Positions 19,120 to 27,577 are shown, counted from the first letter of the stretch. The stretch is DNA of 64,000 nt from Candidatus Woesearchaeota archaeon (GCA_018661705.1 JABJHR010000013.1:22623-86622); one strand, 5' to 3'. The notes: generated by a model from the sequence alone, not told the origin. Translations and numbers: made by a program.

Positions 19120-19134
19120 TTGTTTTATTTTTTT

Positions 19135-19165
19135 AACTAGGTTCGAAGGACATGTAGCTCAAGAG
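19135..19165 (+). repeat. family B repeat, 3' part
   Basis: AACTAGGTTCGAAGGACATG followed by TAGCTCAAGAG: the B hairpin (GTTC/GGAC around GAA) and its conserved tail, 26 bases before family A copy A3. Confidence 0.5.
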
Positions 19166-19190
19166 TTTTTTACTTTTATTTTGTTTATAG

Positions 19191-19277
19191 AAAAAACAAC
19201 AACATCATAGGCACGGACGGACTTTATTTCATAAAGCCCTATTCGGCTTCGCCTCATCCGGCCATGTTATTGTTTTT
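19191..19277 (+). repeat. family A structured repeat, copy A3
   Basis: Near-perfect terminal inverted repeats AAAAACAACAACAT / ATGTTATTGTTTTT. Inside lie GGACTTTAT/ATAAAGCCC (one wobble or mismatch), CGGCTTCGCC and CGGACGG/CATCCGG. It sits between converging gene ends (19119 and 19325). Confidence 0.65.
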
Positions 19278-19324
19278 CATTTAAGCTGTTAGAAAAAATC
19301 AATCATTAAAAGAAAAAGTAAAAA

Positions 19325-20200
19325 CTACATTCCTAATTCTTTTTCAATGGCTTTTTCAAACACAGAATAATGTTGGTTTCCCTGGACCATATTTTTCCCA
19401 TTGACAAAAAAAGAAGGTGTTCCTAATACTCCTGTTTCTACAGCTTTGTCAAAATCTGCTTGAACTTGTGCAGAATATTTACCAGAAGAATAAGATTGAT
19501 TAAACAAATCCATGTCCATACCTAATTGTTCGGCTAATAATTCAAAAGTATTTTCATTTAATGTTTCTTGATTTAAAAATAACAAATCATGATATTCCCA
19601 GAACATTCCTTGTTCTTTTGCACATTCAGCTGCTTCTGCTGATTCTGTTGAATACTCATGAAAATCTAAAGGCATATCTTTGAAAACAAAATTAACAACA
19701 CCTTGGCTGATATAATTATCTAGAATTGATGGTAAGGTTTCATCATGGAATAATTTACTATAAGGGCATTTATAACCACCAAACATTACAATTGTAACAG
19801 GTGCATCTGAACTTCCTAAAACAGGATCATCTGAGTTTACAATACCACTATAAACAATTAAGATATCATCAGAAATATCATCAATTCCAGGTAAATCTTT
19901 ATTTATACCATCTAATCCTATTGAATCTTTAGTATCTAAAACATCTTGTTGTGCAAGTTCATCTAAACTAATATCAGTAGAACCATCTTCAAAAGAATCA
20001 TCACCTGGTTTAGTGTGGAACTCTGAACTAATTATGTCAACAAAACTATCTGTACTATAATCAGGTAAAAATAAATCATAAGCAGTATCTGCCGTCATTA
20101 TTGGAACTACTCTTTCACTTCCGCAACCATTAAATGCAAAGAAAAGTGTAGCTATTGCAAGACCTTCTAATGCTATTTTTAGTGGATTGTATGTTTTCAT
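19325..20200 (-). CDS. DsbA-like thioredoxin-fold lipoprotein with CPYS site
   Basis: 291 residues. The N-terminal hydrophobic segment ends in a lipobox-like AFNGCGS (Cys near residue 26), so it is probably membrane-anchored. A long acidic linker (about 35-130) is followed by a DsbA/thioredoxin_4 domain: GSSDAPVTIVMFGGYKCPYS near residue 145, the helical insertion AECAKEQGMFWEYHDLLF, and the cis-Pro loop GTPSFFVNG near 262. Family members normally have CPxC. Here the second cysteine is Ser, so a monothiol mechanism (isomerase, glutathionylation-like or binding) is more likely than dithiol oxidation. Confidence 0.8.
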   Translation of the reverse strand: MKTYNPLKIALEGLAIATLFFAFNGCGSERVVPIMTADTAYDLFLPDYSTDSFVDIISSEFHTKPGDDSFEDGSTDISLDELAQQDVLDTKDSIGLDGINKDLPGIDDISDDILIVYSGIVNSDDPVLGSSDAPVTIVMFGGYKCPYSKLFHDETLPSILDNYISQGVVNFVFKDMPLDFHEYSTESAEAAECAKEQGMFWEYHDLLFLNQETLNENTFELLAEQLGMDMDLFNQSYSSGKYSAQVQADFDKAVETGVLGTPSFFVNGKNMVQGNQHYSVFEKAIEKELGM

Positions 20201-20346
20201 ATTGTAAGGTAATGTAGTTGTGTTTTTAAAGATTCTGATGGTTTTAAGTTCTTACTATTTCTTATGATTTTTTCTTATTTCTTTTAATCAACCACTAGAC
20301 AAATTTATTCTATTTCTAAGCATAGATTAAAGGTTTTTAGCAATGT

Positions 20347-20419
20347 TGTCCACTGGCTTAAAACACTTGAAAGTATTAAATTTACTTGTTTGAAGAGTTT
20401 TGGAAGGTTGCAGTGGACA
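20347..20419. promoter_or_regulatory. long inverted repeat upstream of HTH gene
   Basis: TGTCCACTG (20347-20355) and CAGTGGACA (20411-20419) are perfect arms. The interior continues to pair imperfectly (CTTAAAAC with GTTTTGGAAG, AAGTA with TACTT). It lies about 55 bases before the HTH gene at 20475 and could be its operator or a terminator. The rest of the 20201-20474 gap shows no gene. Confidence 0.45.
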
Positions 20420-20474
20420 TCCTATTGTGAGGTATATAAACTACTTCTGCCTATAATAACTATGGTGAAATAAA

Positions 20475-20945
20475 ATGTCCAAGCAAAAAGTTTCCAAAGA
20501 CACTCCTTTAATGGAGCTAACATTAAGAAGGTATGAACGCCCTGATAAAATGAGTGCTCGTGAATTAATTAAGAAGTTCTGTTTAAGTATGGGGCTATTA
20601 CAACCAGGTGATTCAAGAGATATTATCGTCGACATCCTCTATGTTTTGTTGAGAGCAAAAGCTAGCCAGAAAATAATGACATCCGAACAAATAAACATTG
20701 AAGTTAGAAAATTAAGAGAAGAAAATAAATTAACGCAGTTAGGAGTTGCACCATCAAATGTTAGAAGACAGATAAAAAGACTAAGAGACCTGCTATTAGT
20801 AGAGAAAATAAGAAATAATTACAGAATTCATGAATTTGCTGCTCTGAGTGATAGTTATAGGGAGAAATTTGAACAATATCTGCTGCCAAGCGTTGTTATG
20901 CGAATAAATGACTATTTTAAAGAGATTGATCGAGTTTTTAATTAG
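20475..20945 (+). CDS. HTH DNA-binding protein at insertion site
   Basis: 156 residues with a weak GGTGAAA site before the ATG. The centre holds a helical domain (SRDIIVDILYVLLRAKASQK), then an HTH in which GVAPSNVRRQIKRLRDLLLV is the likely recognition segment (about residues 95-115). It ends FKEIDRVFN. The nine codons of that ending plus a stop occur again, with only synonymous changes, at 22011-22040 on the far side of the DUF1016 nuclease, so the gene's 3' end marks an insertion boundary. Probably a transcription regulator of this island. Confidence 0.65.
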   Translation: MSKQKVSKDTPLMELTLRRYERPDKMSARELIKKFCLSMGLLQPGDSRDIIVDILYVLLRAKASQKIMTSEQINIEVRKLREENKLTQLGVAPSNVRRQIKRLRDLLLVEKIRNNYRIHEFAALSDSYREKFEQYLLPSVVMRINDYFKEIDRVFN

Positions 20946-20954
20946 GTTTATATA

Positions 20955-21991
20955 ATGAAAAAAAACAAAAAAATAGGTTTTGGAAAAGAGTATAATAAGT
21001 TTTTAATTGAGATTAAACAAAGAATAAGTGAAGCACAATACGCTGCTTTGAGTTCAGTAAATAAAAGACTAATTGAATTATATTGGGATATTGGTAAAAA
21101 GATTACAGAGCAACAGAAAAAACATAGTTGGGGAAAAGCAATTGTTGAAAATCTATCTGGGGATTTACAAAAGAACTTTGTTGGAATAAAAGGATTCTCT
21201 GTCCAAAATCTATGGTATATGAGACAATTTTACTTAAATTATAAGGACAATTCAAAACTCCAACCAATGGTTGGAGAAATCAGCTGGGTAAAAAATGTAA
21301 TTATAATGAGTAAATGTAAAGACAATCTTGAAAGAGAATTTTATATTTTAATGACTAAAAATATGGTTGGACAAAAAATATTTTGATCCATCAAATAGAA
21401 AATAAGACATATGAAAAGTATTTGTTGAATCAAACAAACTTCGATGAAACATTGCCGACGAAATATCAGAAACAAGCTAAATTTGCAATTAAAGATGAAT
21501 ATACATTTGATTTCTTAGAATTAAGTGAAGAACATTCAGAAAAAGAACTAGAAAATTCTCTTATGGAAAAAATTAGACAATTTTTGGTTGAGATGGGAGG
21601 GTATTTTTGTTTTATTGGTAATCAATACCGGATGAAAGTAGAAAATGAGGATTTTTTTATTGATTTATTATTATTCCACAGAAAATTAAATTGTTTAATA
21701 GCAATTGAGTTAAAGATTGGAAAATTTAAACCAGAATATGCTGGAAAAATGCAATTTTACCTTTCTGTTTTAAATGACAAAATAAAATTAGCTAATGAAA
21801 ATCCTTCAATTGGAATAATTATTTGTAAAAGTAAAAATAGAACAATTGTTGAATATGCATTAAAAGACACGAACAAGCCAATTGGTGTTGCCACATACAA
21901 TATAACAGATAAATTACCGAAAAAATTATCAAAATACTTGCCATCTAAACAAGACATTACAGATAAATTAAAAACCTTAAATAATAGCTGA
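20955..21991 (+). pseudogene. DUF1016 (YhcG-type) PD-(D/E)XK nuclease, frameshifted
   Basis: Two consecutive frames together make one DUF1016 protein of about 345 residues. The first (20955-21386) has the N-terminal domain (LIELYWDIGKKITEQQ, ENLSGDLQKNF, GFSVQNLWYMRQFY). The second (from about 21370, read in the other frame to 21991) continues GWTKNILIHQIENKTYEKYL and carries the nuclease core (FFIDLLLFHRKLNCLIAIEL, with D, E and K of the PD-(D/E)XK site). Reading GWTKN requires one base more than is present near 21362-21370 (ATGGTTGG for an expected ATGGGTTGG-like sequence). Either a disabling deletion, a recent mutation, or a sequencing error. Family members are associated with restriction-like or mobile loci. 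Confidence 0.8.
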
Positions 21992-22010
21992 AGACTTATC
22001 TAATCAGAAA

Positions 22011-22040
22011 TTCAAGGAGATTGATCGGGTTTTTAACTGA
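22011..22040 (+). repeat. second 3' end of the HTH gene (synonymous duplicate)
   Basis: This 30-base stretch encodes FKEIDRVFN-stop, identical in protein to the end of the gene at 20475-20945 (20916-20945). It differs at six bases, all at synonymous codon positions or in the stop codon (TTT/TTC, AAA/AAG, CGA/CGG, AAT/AAC, TAG/TGA). It is not attached to a full gene here. It marks the distal edge of an insertion or recombination between related HTH genes. Confidence 0.65.
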
Positions 22041-22137
22041 TTTAAGCTGTAATTAAGCTGTTTTTTACCAAATATCTACTATTAAGTGATAAAAATATAG
22101 TAATATTTAAAAACAGTATATAATTACTTATCTATAT

Positions 22138-23523
22138 ATGGCTCTATATGTAAATAAATCTTATAGTGATCCTGTTAAACAATTAAGTAGGGATGTTGTT
22201 GTAGATTTTGTTAGAAAGCACTATCAACCACATGAAATTAGAAAATTAAAAGTAGCTTGTTTTCCTGGCCCAGAAATGTTAGAAGTTACGCACCAATGGG
22301 ATCAATTAGGAATTCAAAGAAGAAATGTTTATGGTTTTGAATCTCACCCACAAAGCTACCAAAGATTATGTGAAAGAGTTTCTCAAGAAACAAAAAAAAG
22401 TAGAATAAAAACATTTAATGAAGATGTTGCTGATTTCTTAGAACGAGAAAACCAAAGATTTGATATTATTTTCTTAGATTATGATGGGTTTTTTGGAAGA
22501 AATGTTGATAGAGTTCTTCATGCAATCTCAGAAGAGCAAAGACTGGCAGAAAGAGGAATTGTTGGAATTAATGTAAGAGAAGGAAGAGAGCATAAAAAAA
22601 GACAAAGAGATTACTTAATGAGTCTTTCTCATTTTTCAATGGATGAAACAAACACCCCTAACTTACCAGGATTAGAAATTCCTCACGCAGGAAAAAAGAA
22701 ATTAACAATAGATGAGCACGCAGATAGAATAATTGCTATTAATGATTATATGGATAGAAAAATTGAGGAGAGAGATTATGATTTAACTGAAATACGAAAT
22801 TCAGTTTTTACGAGAACAATTTTAACTAGGTTGTTCCAGGGAAAAAGACTTGACCAGATGCCAAACTTGTTTGTAGAAGGAGTAATAAGAGAACATGTTG
22901 AACATTACAAACGATTTTTCACTGAATTAAATGCAAAAACAGATGGCAGATTCTTTAGAAATGATCCTAAACTAGAAGAAGCAGTAAAAAGCGACGACAT
23001 TGATTATATACCTAATTTGCCAGGATTTAAAACAACAATAATTGATGCACTTTACGAGAACACTGGGCTTTCAGTTCAAGAAGTTGCTTATTTCTATTCA
23101 AAAGAAAGATTTGCTTATTACATGCAAGACCATGATTGTTTCAAATATATTAGCAAACCAGGAAATGTTCCAATGATTGGTGATTTATTTTTGTTTGATC
23201 AAAGAAGAGATCTTTTTGATAGTAGAATTGTGAAATATTGGGCTCTTCCAGCAGAAGAAGGTGACAAAGCCTATGGTCTCGCTAGAGATTTTGGATCAAC
23301 TGCAAACAAAAGAAAGAAAGCAGCAGAAAAAGCATACAAAAAAGCAGAAAAGAGGAGAAAACCTGGAGCTTATGAAAGATATAGACAAGAGGTTATAAAA
23401 ATCAATGCAGAAGCAATGGCAGCAAAAGACGAATTACTAATGGATTTTTGGAAACATTTTGTTATTTGGAATGAACAAACACATCAATTTGAAGCAACAA
23501 GAAGATTACTGAGGTTAGAATAA
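22138..23523 (+). CDS. methyltransferase-like protein, paralogue 1 of 3
   Basis: 461 residues. The N-terminal half has a class I (Rossmann) methyltransferase layout: strand 1 with LKVACFPGPEMLEVTHQWDQ (near residue 41), strand 2 NVYGFE ending in the acidic residue expected to bind SAM ribose, RIKTFNEDVADFL, then FDIIFLDYDGFF as motif IV, and GIVGINVREGRE. The C-terminal half has a conserved block MQDHDCFKYISKPGNVPM and LFDQRRDLFD shared only with the two following genes. There is no DPPY motif, so a protein or RNA substrate, or a non-methyltransferase role, is as likely as DNA. It overlaps the next gene by one base. TATA-like ATTTAAAAACAGTATATAA lies upstream, and it seems leaderless. Confidence 0.65.
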   Translation: MALYVNKSYSDPVKQLSRDVVVDFVRKHYQPHEIRKLKVACFPGPEMLEVTHQWDQLGIQRRNVYGFESHPQSYQRLCERVSQETKKSRIKTFNEDVADFLERENQRFDIIFLDYDGFFGRNVDRVLHAISEEQRLAERGIVGINVREGREHKKRQRDYLMSLSHFSMDETNTPNLPGLEIPHAGKKKLTIDEHADRIIAINDYMDRKIEERDYDLTEIRNSVFTRTILTRLFQGKRLDQMPNLFVEGVIREHVEHYKRFFTELNAKTDGRFFRNDPKLEEAVKSDDIDYIPNLPGFKTTIIDALYENTGLSVQEVAYFYSKERFAYYMQDHDCFKYISKPGNVPMIGDLFLFDQRRDLFDSRIVKYWALPAEEGDKAYGLARDFGSTANKRKKAAEKAYKKAEKRRKPGAYERYRQEVIKINAEAMAAKDELLMDFWKHFVIWNEQTHQFEATRRLLRLE

Positions 23524-24914
23524 TGCAACATTCATTCCTAGAGGATCCCATGAAACAATTAAACAGGGATGCATATGCTGGTTTTATTAGAAGGCACAAG
23601 AAGCCAAAGGAATTAAGAAATGCCTCTGTATTGTGCATGTCTGGACCTGAGATGAGTGAAGTATTGGCTCTATGGGATGGATTAAAGGTAAAAAGAAAGA
23701 ACATTACTAGTGTTGAAAAAGGAGATGATGAGTATATAGAATTAGAAGAAAGAGTTGCACAAGAACCAGAAGGACAAAGAATTAAGACTGAAAAAGCTGA
23801 TATTTTAGATTTCTTAAGAACTACAGACAAACAATTTGATTTTATATTCTTAGATTATTGTGGAATGTTTGATTCTGATGTAAGACAAGCAGCATATACA
23901 ATTTCTAGAAGACAACTTTTGAAAGAAAACGGAATTGTTGCTATTAACATAAGAGAAGGAAGAGAGGATTTAGTAAAACAATCAGAATATGTGCTTGCAA
24001 CTGAATGGTTTGATTCAGGAATAACAGTATCATTTGATGATATAGGAACTGAGAGTTATGATATTGGAGCCCTAGAAGAGAAGCTTGCAAGAGAGGTAAT
24101 TCAAGAATACGAAAAACACAAAAAAACAGCAGAAGAAAATAAAGACAAACTAAAAGAATTTAGAAGAACAAGCTTAGCTAGAACAATTATCTATGGAATG
24201 TTTTGTGGAAAAATACAAACACAAATGCCTGAGTTATATCCACCAGAACTAATTGAATGGACAGTAAAAAGTGTCAGAAAAATGTATGCAAAAGTTAATG
24301 AATTAACAGAGGGTTTATTATTCAAAAGAGAACCTATGTTTGCAAGAGCATATGCAAAAAATGATGTTGACACATTAATGCAACATTCATGGTTTATGAT
24401 TCAATCTCAAATAGCAATTATTAATCATTTCCAAAAATTGGGAAGTAATTCCAATGTGTTCCATTATTTAGAAGCAAAAGCAAGACGACCATACTTTCTG
24501 CAGGACATGGAATGCTTCAGATACACTAGTCAACCAGGAAATAGTTCAATGTTCGGTGCAATTGGATTATTTGACCAGAGAAGAGATTTCTTTGATGAAA
24601 ATAATATTGGATTTTATTTTGGAAAAGAAAATGGCACTTTAATGATTTATAATGGAGATACTAGAAAAGCACAAAGAGAAATTAAAAGAGCAGAAGAAAG
24701 ATTTTATAAAAAAGCACAAGATAGAAGTCGAAGAAGACGTGGAAGAAACAATGGCATAGTATCAAGAGAAATATTAGACAGAGAAATAGAGGGGATAAAA
24801 AGTCGAGACCTTCGAAGACAAGGCGAGTACATCAGACAATACATGCAATTCTATGAAGCACAACTTAAACACATGGAAACTTTTATTCCAAATGTAAGGG
24901 AGTTGAGACTATGA
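23523..24914 (+). CDS. methyltransferase-like protein, paralogue 2 of 3
   Basis: 463 residues, same architecture as its neighbours. The N-terminal tag HSFLEDPMKQLNRDAYAGF is shared with paralogue 3. Then come SVLCMSGPEMSEVLALWDGL (SAM-site region near residue 37), KNITSVEKGDDEY, FDFIFLDYCGMFDSD and GIVAINIREGRED, and the C-terminal block PYFLQDMECFRYTSQPGNSS with LFDQRRDFFD. A basic Arg-rich helix (RSRRRRGRNN) near residue 404 may bind nucleic acid. Start overlaps the previous stop (TAATG) and the end overlaps the next start (ATGA), so the three are one operon. Confidence 0.65.
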   Translation: MQHSFLEDPMKQLNRDAYAGFIRRHKKPKELRNASVLCMSGPEMSEVLALWDGLKVKRKNITSVEKGDDEYIELEERVAQEPEGQRIKTEKADILDFLRTTDKQFDFIFLDYCGMFDSDVRQAAYTISRRQLLKENGIVAINIREGREDLVKQSEYVLATEWFDSGITVSFDDIGTESYDIGALEEKLAREVIQEYEKHKKTAEENKDKLKEFRRTSLARTIIYGMFCGKIQTQMPELYPPELIEWTVKSVRKMYAKVNELTEGLLFKREPMFARAYAKNDVDTLMQHSWFMIQSQIAIINHFQKLGSNSNVFHYLEAKARRPYFLQDMECFRYTSQPGNSSMFGAIGLFDQRRDFFDENNIGFYFGKENGTLMIYNGDTRKAQREIKRAEERFYKKAQDRSRRRRGRNNGIVSREILDREIEGIKSRDLRRQGEYIRQYMQFYEAQLKHMETFIPNVRELRL

Positions 24915-26221
24915 CTCATTCATTCCTAGATGATCCAGTAAAACAATTATGGAGAGAGAAAGTAATAGAGTTTGTTAGAAAGCAATATGGTGTTGGAAAA
25001 TTAAGCAAACTAAAAGTTCTTTGTATGCCTGGTTCTGAAATGGGGGAAGTATTAAGAGTTTGGGATGAATTAGGTGTTAGAAGAAAAAATATTTATGGTG
25101 TAGAGTATGGAGACGAAGAATTTGCAGAGTTAGAAGCAAGAGTTAAAGAGCTTCCAAACAAACAAAGAATTAGATTGTATAATGGGGATGTTGCTGATTT
25201 TCTAAGAGATGAAAACACCGTCTTTGATATTATTAACTTAGATTATTGCAGTTATTTTAGCAGAGATGTTGGAAAAGCATTGAATGAAATTACTCAAAGA
25301 CAAAGATTGGCAGAAAAAGGTATTCTTGGTGTTAATGTTTTAGAGAGAAGAGAAACAAAAGCACGGCAAAGAGATTATTTAGACATATCTGCTTTATTTG
25401 ATGAAGGGCTTGTTAAATATGTAGATCCTAAGAGAGAAAAAGGAAATAATAAAATAACATTTGAAGAAGGCGTCAGAGAATTTGTAAAAGAGATAAAATT
25501 TCCTTCTGATTATTCAATTGAAAAAGGTATTGATTTAAGAGACTTAAGACAACAAATATTTACAAGAAGCATTGCCTTAGGATTTCAAGTAGGAATTAAT
25601 CCAATGGATCTTCCTAATTTATTCCCACCAGAATTTTTAAAATCTATGCTGGAGATTGTTATTAAATTTTTCTTAGCAGCAGATAAAGAATCAGATGGTA
25701 GATATTTTAGAGAGTATGATTATGCAAAAGAAATTATTGAAGGAGAAAATCTAAGAGATATTGCTGTTACCCCAAATATGTCAACACTTTTACAAGCACA
25801 ACTTAAACAACAACATGCAAAACAAGGATTACATCCATCTGTTGCTGGTTTTATTTATTTGAAATATAAAAAACCTTATTTTGTAGAAGATGTAGCAAGT
25901 TATAGATATGCTAGCCAACCTTCTGGATCACCAATGATTTGTGATTTATTCTATTTGGATCAGAGAAGAGAATGGTTTAATCCAGAAAAAGCTGATATGG
26001 TCTTAAATAAAATTAATGGTACTTATAAGTCAGTTTGGAAAAATACAAAAAGTGGACAAAAAAAAATAAGACAGCTTGCAAGAAATGAAAGAGAAGCAAC
26101 ATTATTAAGTAATGCTGATTATGAGGAACAAAGAAATTATATGATAGAACTTGATCAAAAGTATACTGCATATATAAGATCATTAGAACAACTAAAACCA
26201 GACAGAATTAGGTTAAGTTAG
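24911..26221 (+). CDS. methyltransferase-like protein, paralogue 3 of 3
   Basis: 436 residues with the same order of motifs: HSFLDDPVKQLWREKVIEFV, LKVLCMPGSEMGEVLRVWDE, KNIYGVEYGDEEF, FDIINLDYCSYFSRD, GILGVNVLERRE, and C-terminal PYFVEDVASYRYASQPSGSP then YLDQRREWF. The motif IV region has NLDYC in place of FLDYD or FLDYC. The three proteins differ throughout but keep these blocks, so they are old duplicates kept together, which suggests a heteromeric complex or three related substrates. It ends 38 bases before the tRNA-Val. Confidence 0.65.
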   Translation: MTHSFLDDPVKQLWREKVIEFVRKQYGVGKLSKLKVLCMPGSEMGEVLRVWDELGVRRKNIYGVEYGDEEFAELEARVKELPNKQRIRLYNGDVADFLRDENTVFDIINLDYCSYFSRDVGKALNEITQRQRLAEKGILGVNVLERRETKARQRDYLDISALFDEGLVKYVDPKREKGNNKITFEEGVREFVKEIKFPSDYSIEKGIDLRDLRQQIFTRSIALGFQVGINPMDLPNLFPPEFLKSMLEIVIKFFLAADKESDGRYFREYDYAKEIIEGENLRDIAVTPNMSTLLQAQLKQQHAKQGLHPSVAGFIYLKYKKPYFVEDVASYRYASQPSGSPMICDLFYLDQRREWFNPEKADMVLNKINGTYKSVWKNTKSGQKKIRQLARNEREATLLSNADYEEQRNYMIELDQKYTAYIRSLEQLKPDRIRLS

Positions 26222-26280
26222 AAAACTTTAAAAAGAAACAGATTGTCTTAGAAATATATGGGCCTATGGTCTAGTGGCTA

Positions 26281-26320
26281 TACACAAAAATCAGAATTAT
26301 CTGGTTTTTTGAACCATAGA
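26281..26320 (+). other. tRNA intron 1 (D loop, between positions 21 and 22)
   Basis: 40 bases inserted at the 3' side of the D loop (boundary ambiguous by one or two bases). The core forms a hairpin, CAAAAATCAG (26285-26294) with CTGGTTTTTTG (26301-26311). Flanking exon CTAT pairs with intron ATAG (26315-26319 region), consistent with a relaxed bulge-helix-bulge substrate of the archaeal splicing endonuclease. Confidence 0.75.
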
Positions 26321-26357
26321 TGACATCGCCTTGACTTGGCGAGGATCCCCGGTTCAA

Positions 26358-26395
26358 GACGCTTTAAATCTCTGAAAGAGAGTTATAGCATGAAA
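26358..26395 (+). other. tRNA intron 2 (T loop, between positions 58 and 59)
   Basis: 38 bases inserted in the T loop (boundary ambiguous by one or two bases). GCTTTAA (26361-26367) pairs with TTATAGC (26383-26389) with one mismatch, capped by TCTCT/AGAGA around GAA. Exon TTCA pairs with TGAA at the intron's end, giving the short helix between bulges expected of an archaeal intron. Confidence 0.75.
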
Positions 26396-26489
26396 CTCCG
26401 GGTGGGCCCATTTTCTTTATAATTAATTTTATATTATGAATGAAAATCCCCTCTAAACTCTTATAAACCTTGCTGCATTACCTTCTATT

Positions 26490-27539
26490 ATGAGCCTTAC
26501 TAATATAGTTGGAGATTTATATCATAAGCACTTTTATAGACATTACTCTAATGTAATGGGAAGAGTTAGTGATACATTTAAGTTTACAGCATTAGAAGCA
26601 CTAATTGCACCTGTAGTTTATTTACCAGAAACATTAATAGCTTATTATGCGTTTAATAGTATCTTGTCTTCTTTTAATGGACCAGGAAATCCTACTGCGA
26701 ATGGTTCACCAGGAGGGCTTGTCATGAATCTTTTAATGGGATTAGCAGGTGCAGCAGGATTATATGTAACAACCTATGGTGTAAATCATTTGAGAACACC
26801 ATTAACAAAAAAATTAGAATTAAAAGAAAAGAAAATAGATATTGAGAAAGAACTTAATTATACTATTGGAAAATTAAATAAATTATCGGAGTCTCCTGAA
26901 CTTGAGCAGAAAGAATATCATGATTTAATAAAAGAAAATATGGAAAAAGTTCTTGAAGATATTTATGATTACAAAGTAAGAGTTCCAAAAAGAGTTAAAA
27001 CAACTATTTTCAGAAAAGTTATGAGAAAAGATGGTTGGATGGGTATGATGAATCCAGTATTAACAGAAGTTATCTCAGCTTGTCCTGATAACTTACAAAT
27101 TGATATTCACTCTTCCACCCATGAAAGAACCCATATTACAGGAGTATGTAATGAATCAGAAGCAGAATTATTAACATACATTGCATTACATAAAACAGAT
27201 AATCCTTCATTACAATATCAAGCATATTTTATGAGATTAGAAAGTTTAATAAGTCAATATGGTTATAGAAAATTTGAATCCTATTGCGAAAAAACACAAT
27301 TAAATGAAAGAACATGGCAAGAAATAGAGGATATTGATAAATACATGAAAGAAGCAGAAAAATTAGGTTGGTATGGAAAAATAAGAAAAGGTATTGGAGA
27401 TACAATTAGATATATTCTTCCCAAAAGAAAAAAATCTAAAAAAGAAAGAATAAGTGCAAGAATTGATAAAGTTTATATTTCTAGACCATTGATTTTAATG
27501 AGTGCATATGATCCACCTACCGCAAATACAGTTAAATAA
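26490..27539 (+). CDS. membrane-anchored metalloprotease-like protein (DUF3810-like)
   Basis: 349 residues. Two hydrophobic segments lie near residues 35-60 and 75-98, followed by a coiled-coil-like charged region. The motif HERTHITGVCNESEAELLTY (near residue 213) has HExxH plus a downstream E-x-E-A, matching zinc metalloproteases of the DUF3810 type (HExxH...EDEA). The second position is E-R-T, so the general base Glu and both His are present. The active site would face the cytoplasm or the outside depending on topology. Substrate unknown. The gene starts 80 bases after the tRNA. Confidence 0.6.
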   Translation: MSLTNIVGDLYHKHFYRHYSNVMGRVSDTFKFTALEALIAPVVYLPETLIAYYAFNSILSSFNGPGNPTANGSPGGLVMNLLMGLAGAAGLYVTTYGVNHLRTPLTKKLELKEKKIDIEKELNYTIGKLNKLSESPELEQKEYHDLIKENMEKVLEDIYDYKVRVPKRVKTTIFRKVMRKDGWMGMMNPVLTEVISACPDNLQIDIHSSTHERTHITGVCNESEAELLTYIALHKTDNPSLQYQAYFMRLESLISQYGYRKFESYCEKTQLNERTWQEIEDIDKYMKEAEKLGWYGKIRKGIGDTIRYILPKRKKSKKERISARIDKVYISRPLILMSAYDPPTANTVK

Positions 27540-27577
27540 CCCTAATCTTTTTAAACAGTAAGAGGTTTCCTTCTATC

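Larger units (their letters stand above)
26260..26410 (+). tRNA. tRNA-Val(GAC) with two introns outside the anticodon loop
   Basis: Removing 26281-26320 and 26358-26395 leaves a standard 73-nt tRNA: acceptor GGGCCTA/TGGGCCC, D stem GTC/GAC, anticodon stem TCGCC/GGCGA with loop TTGACTT (anticodon GAC), T stem CCCGG/CCGGG and discriminator A. CCA is not encoded. The unspliced gene cannot form D or T loops of normal size. Position 37 is T rather than the usual purine, which is odd. The gene is followed by TTTTCTTT and lies 38 bases after the third methyltransferase-like gene. Confidence 0.85.

Noticed and set aside
22138..26221. The three paralogues as DNA methyltransferases of a restriction system
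   Set aside because: No DPPY/NPPY motif or target-recognition domain is visible. The nearby DUF1016 nuclease is broken and separated by a scar, so a restriction pair is not supported.
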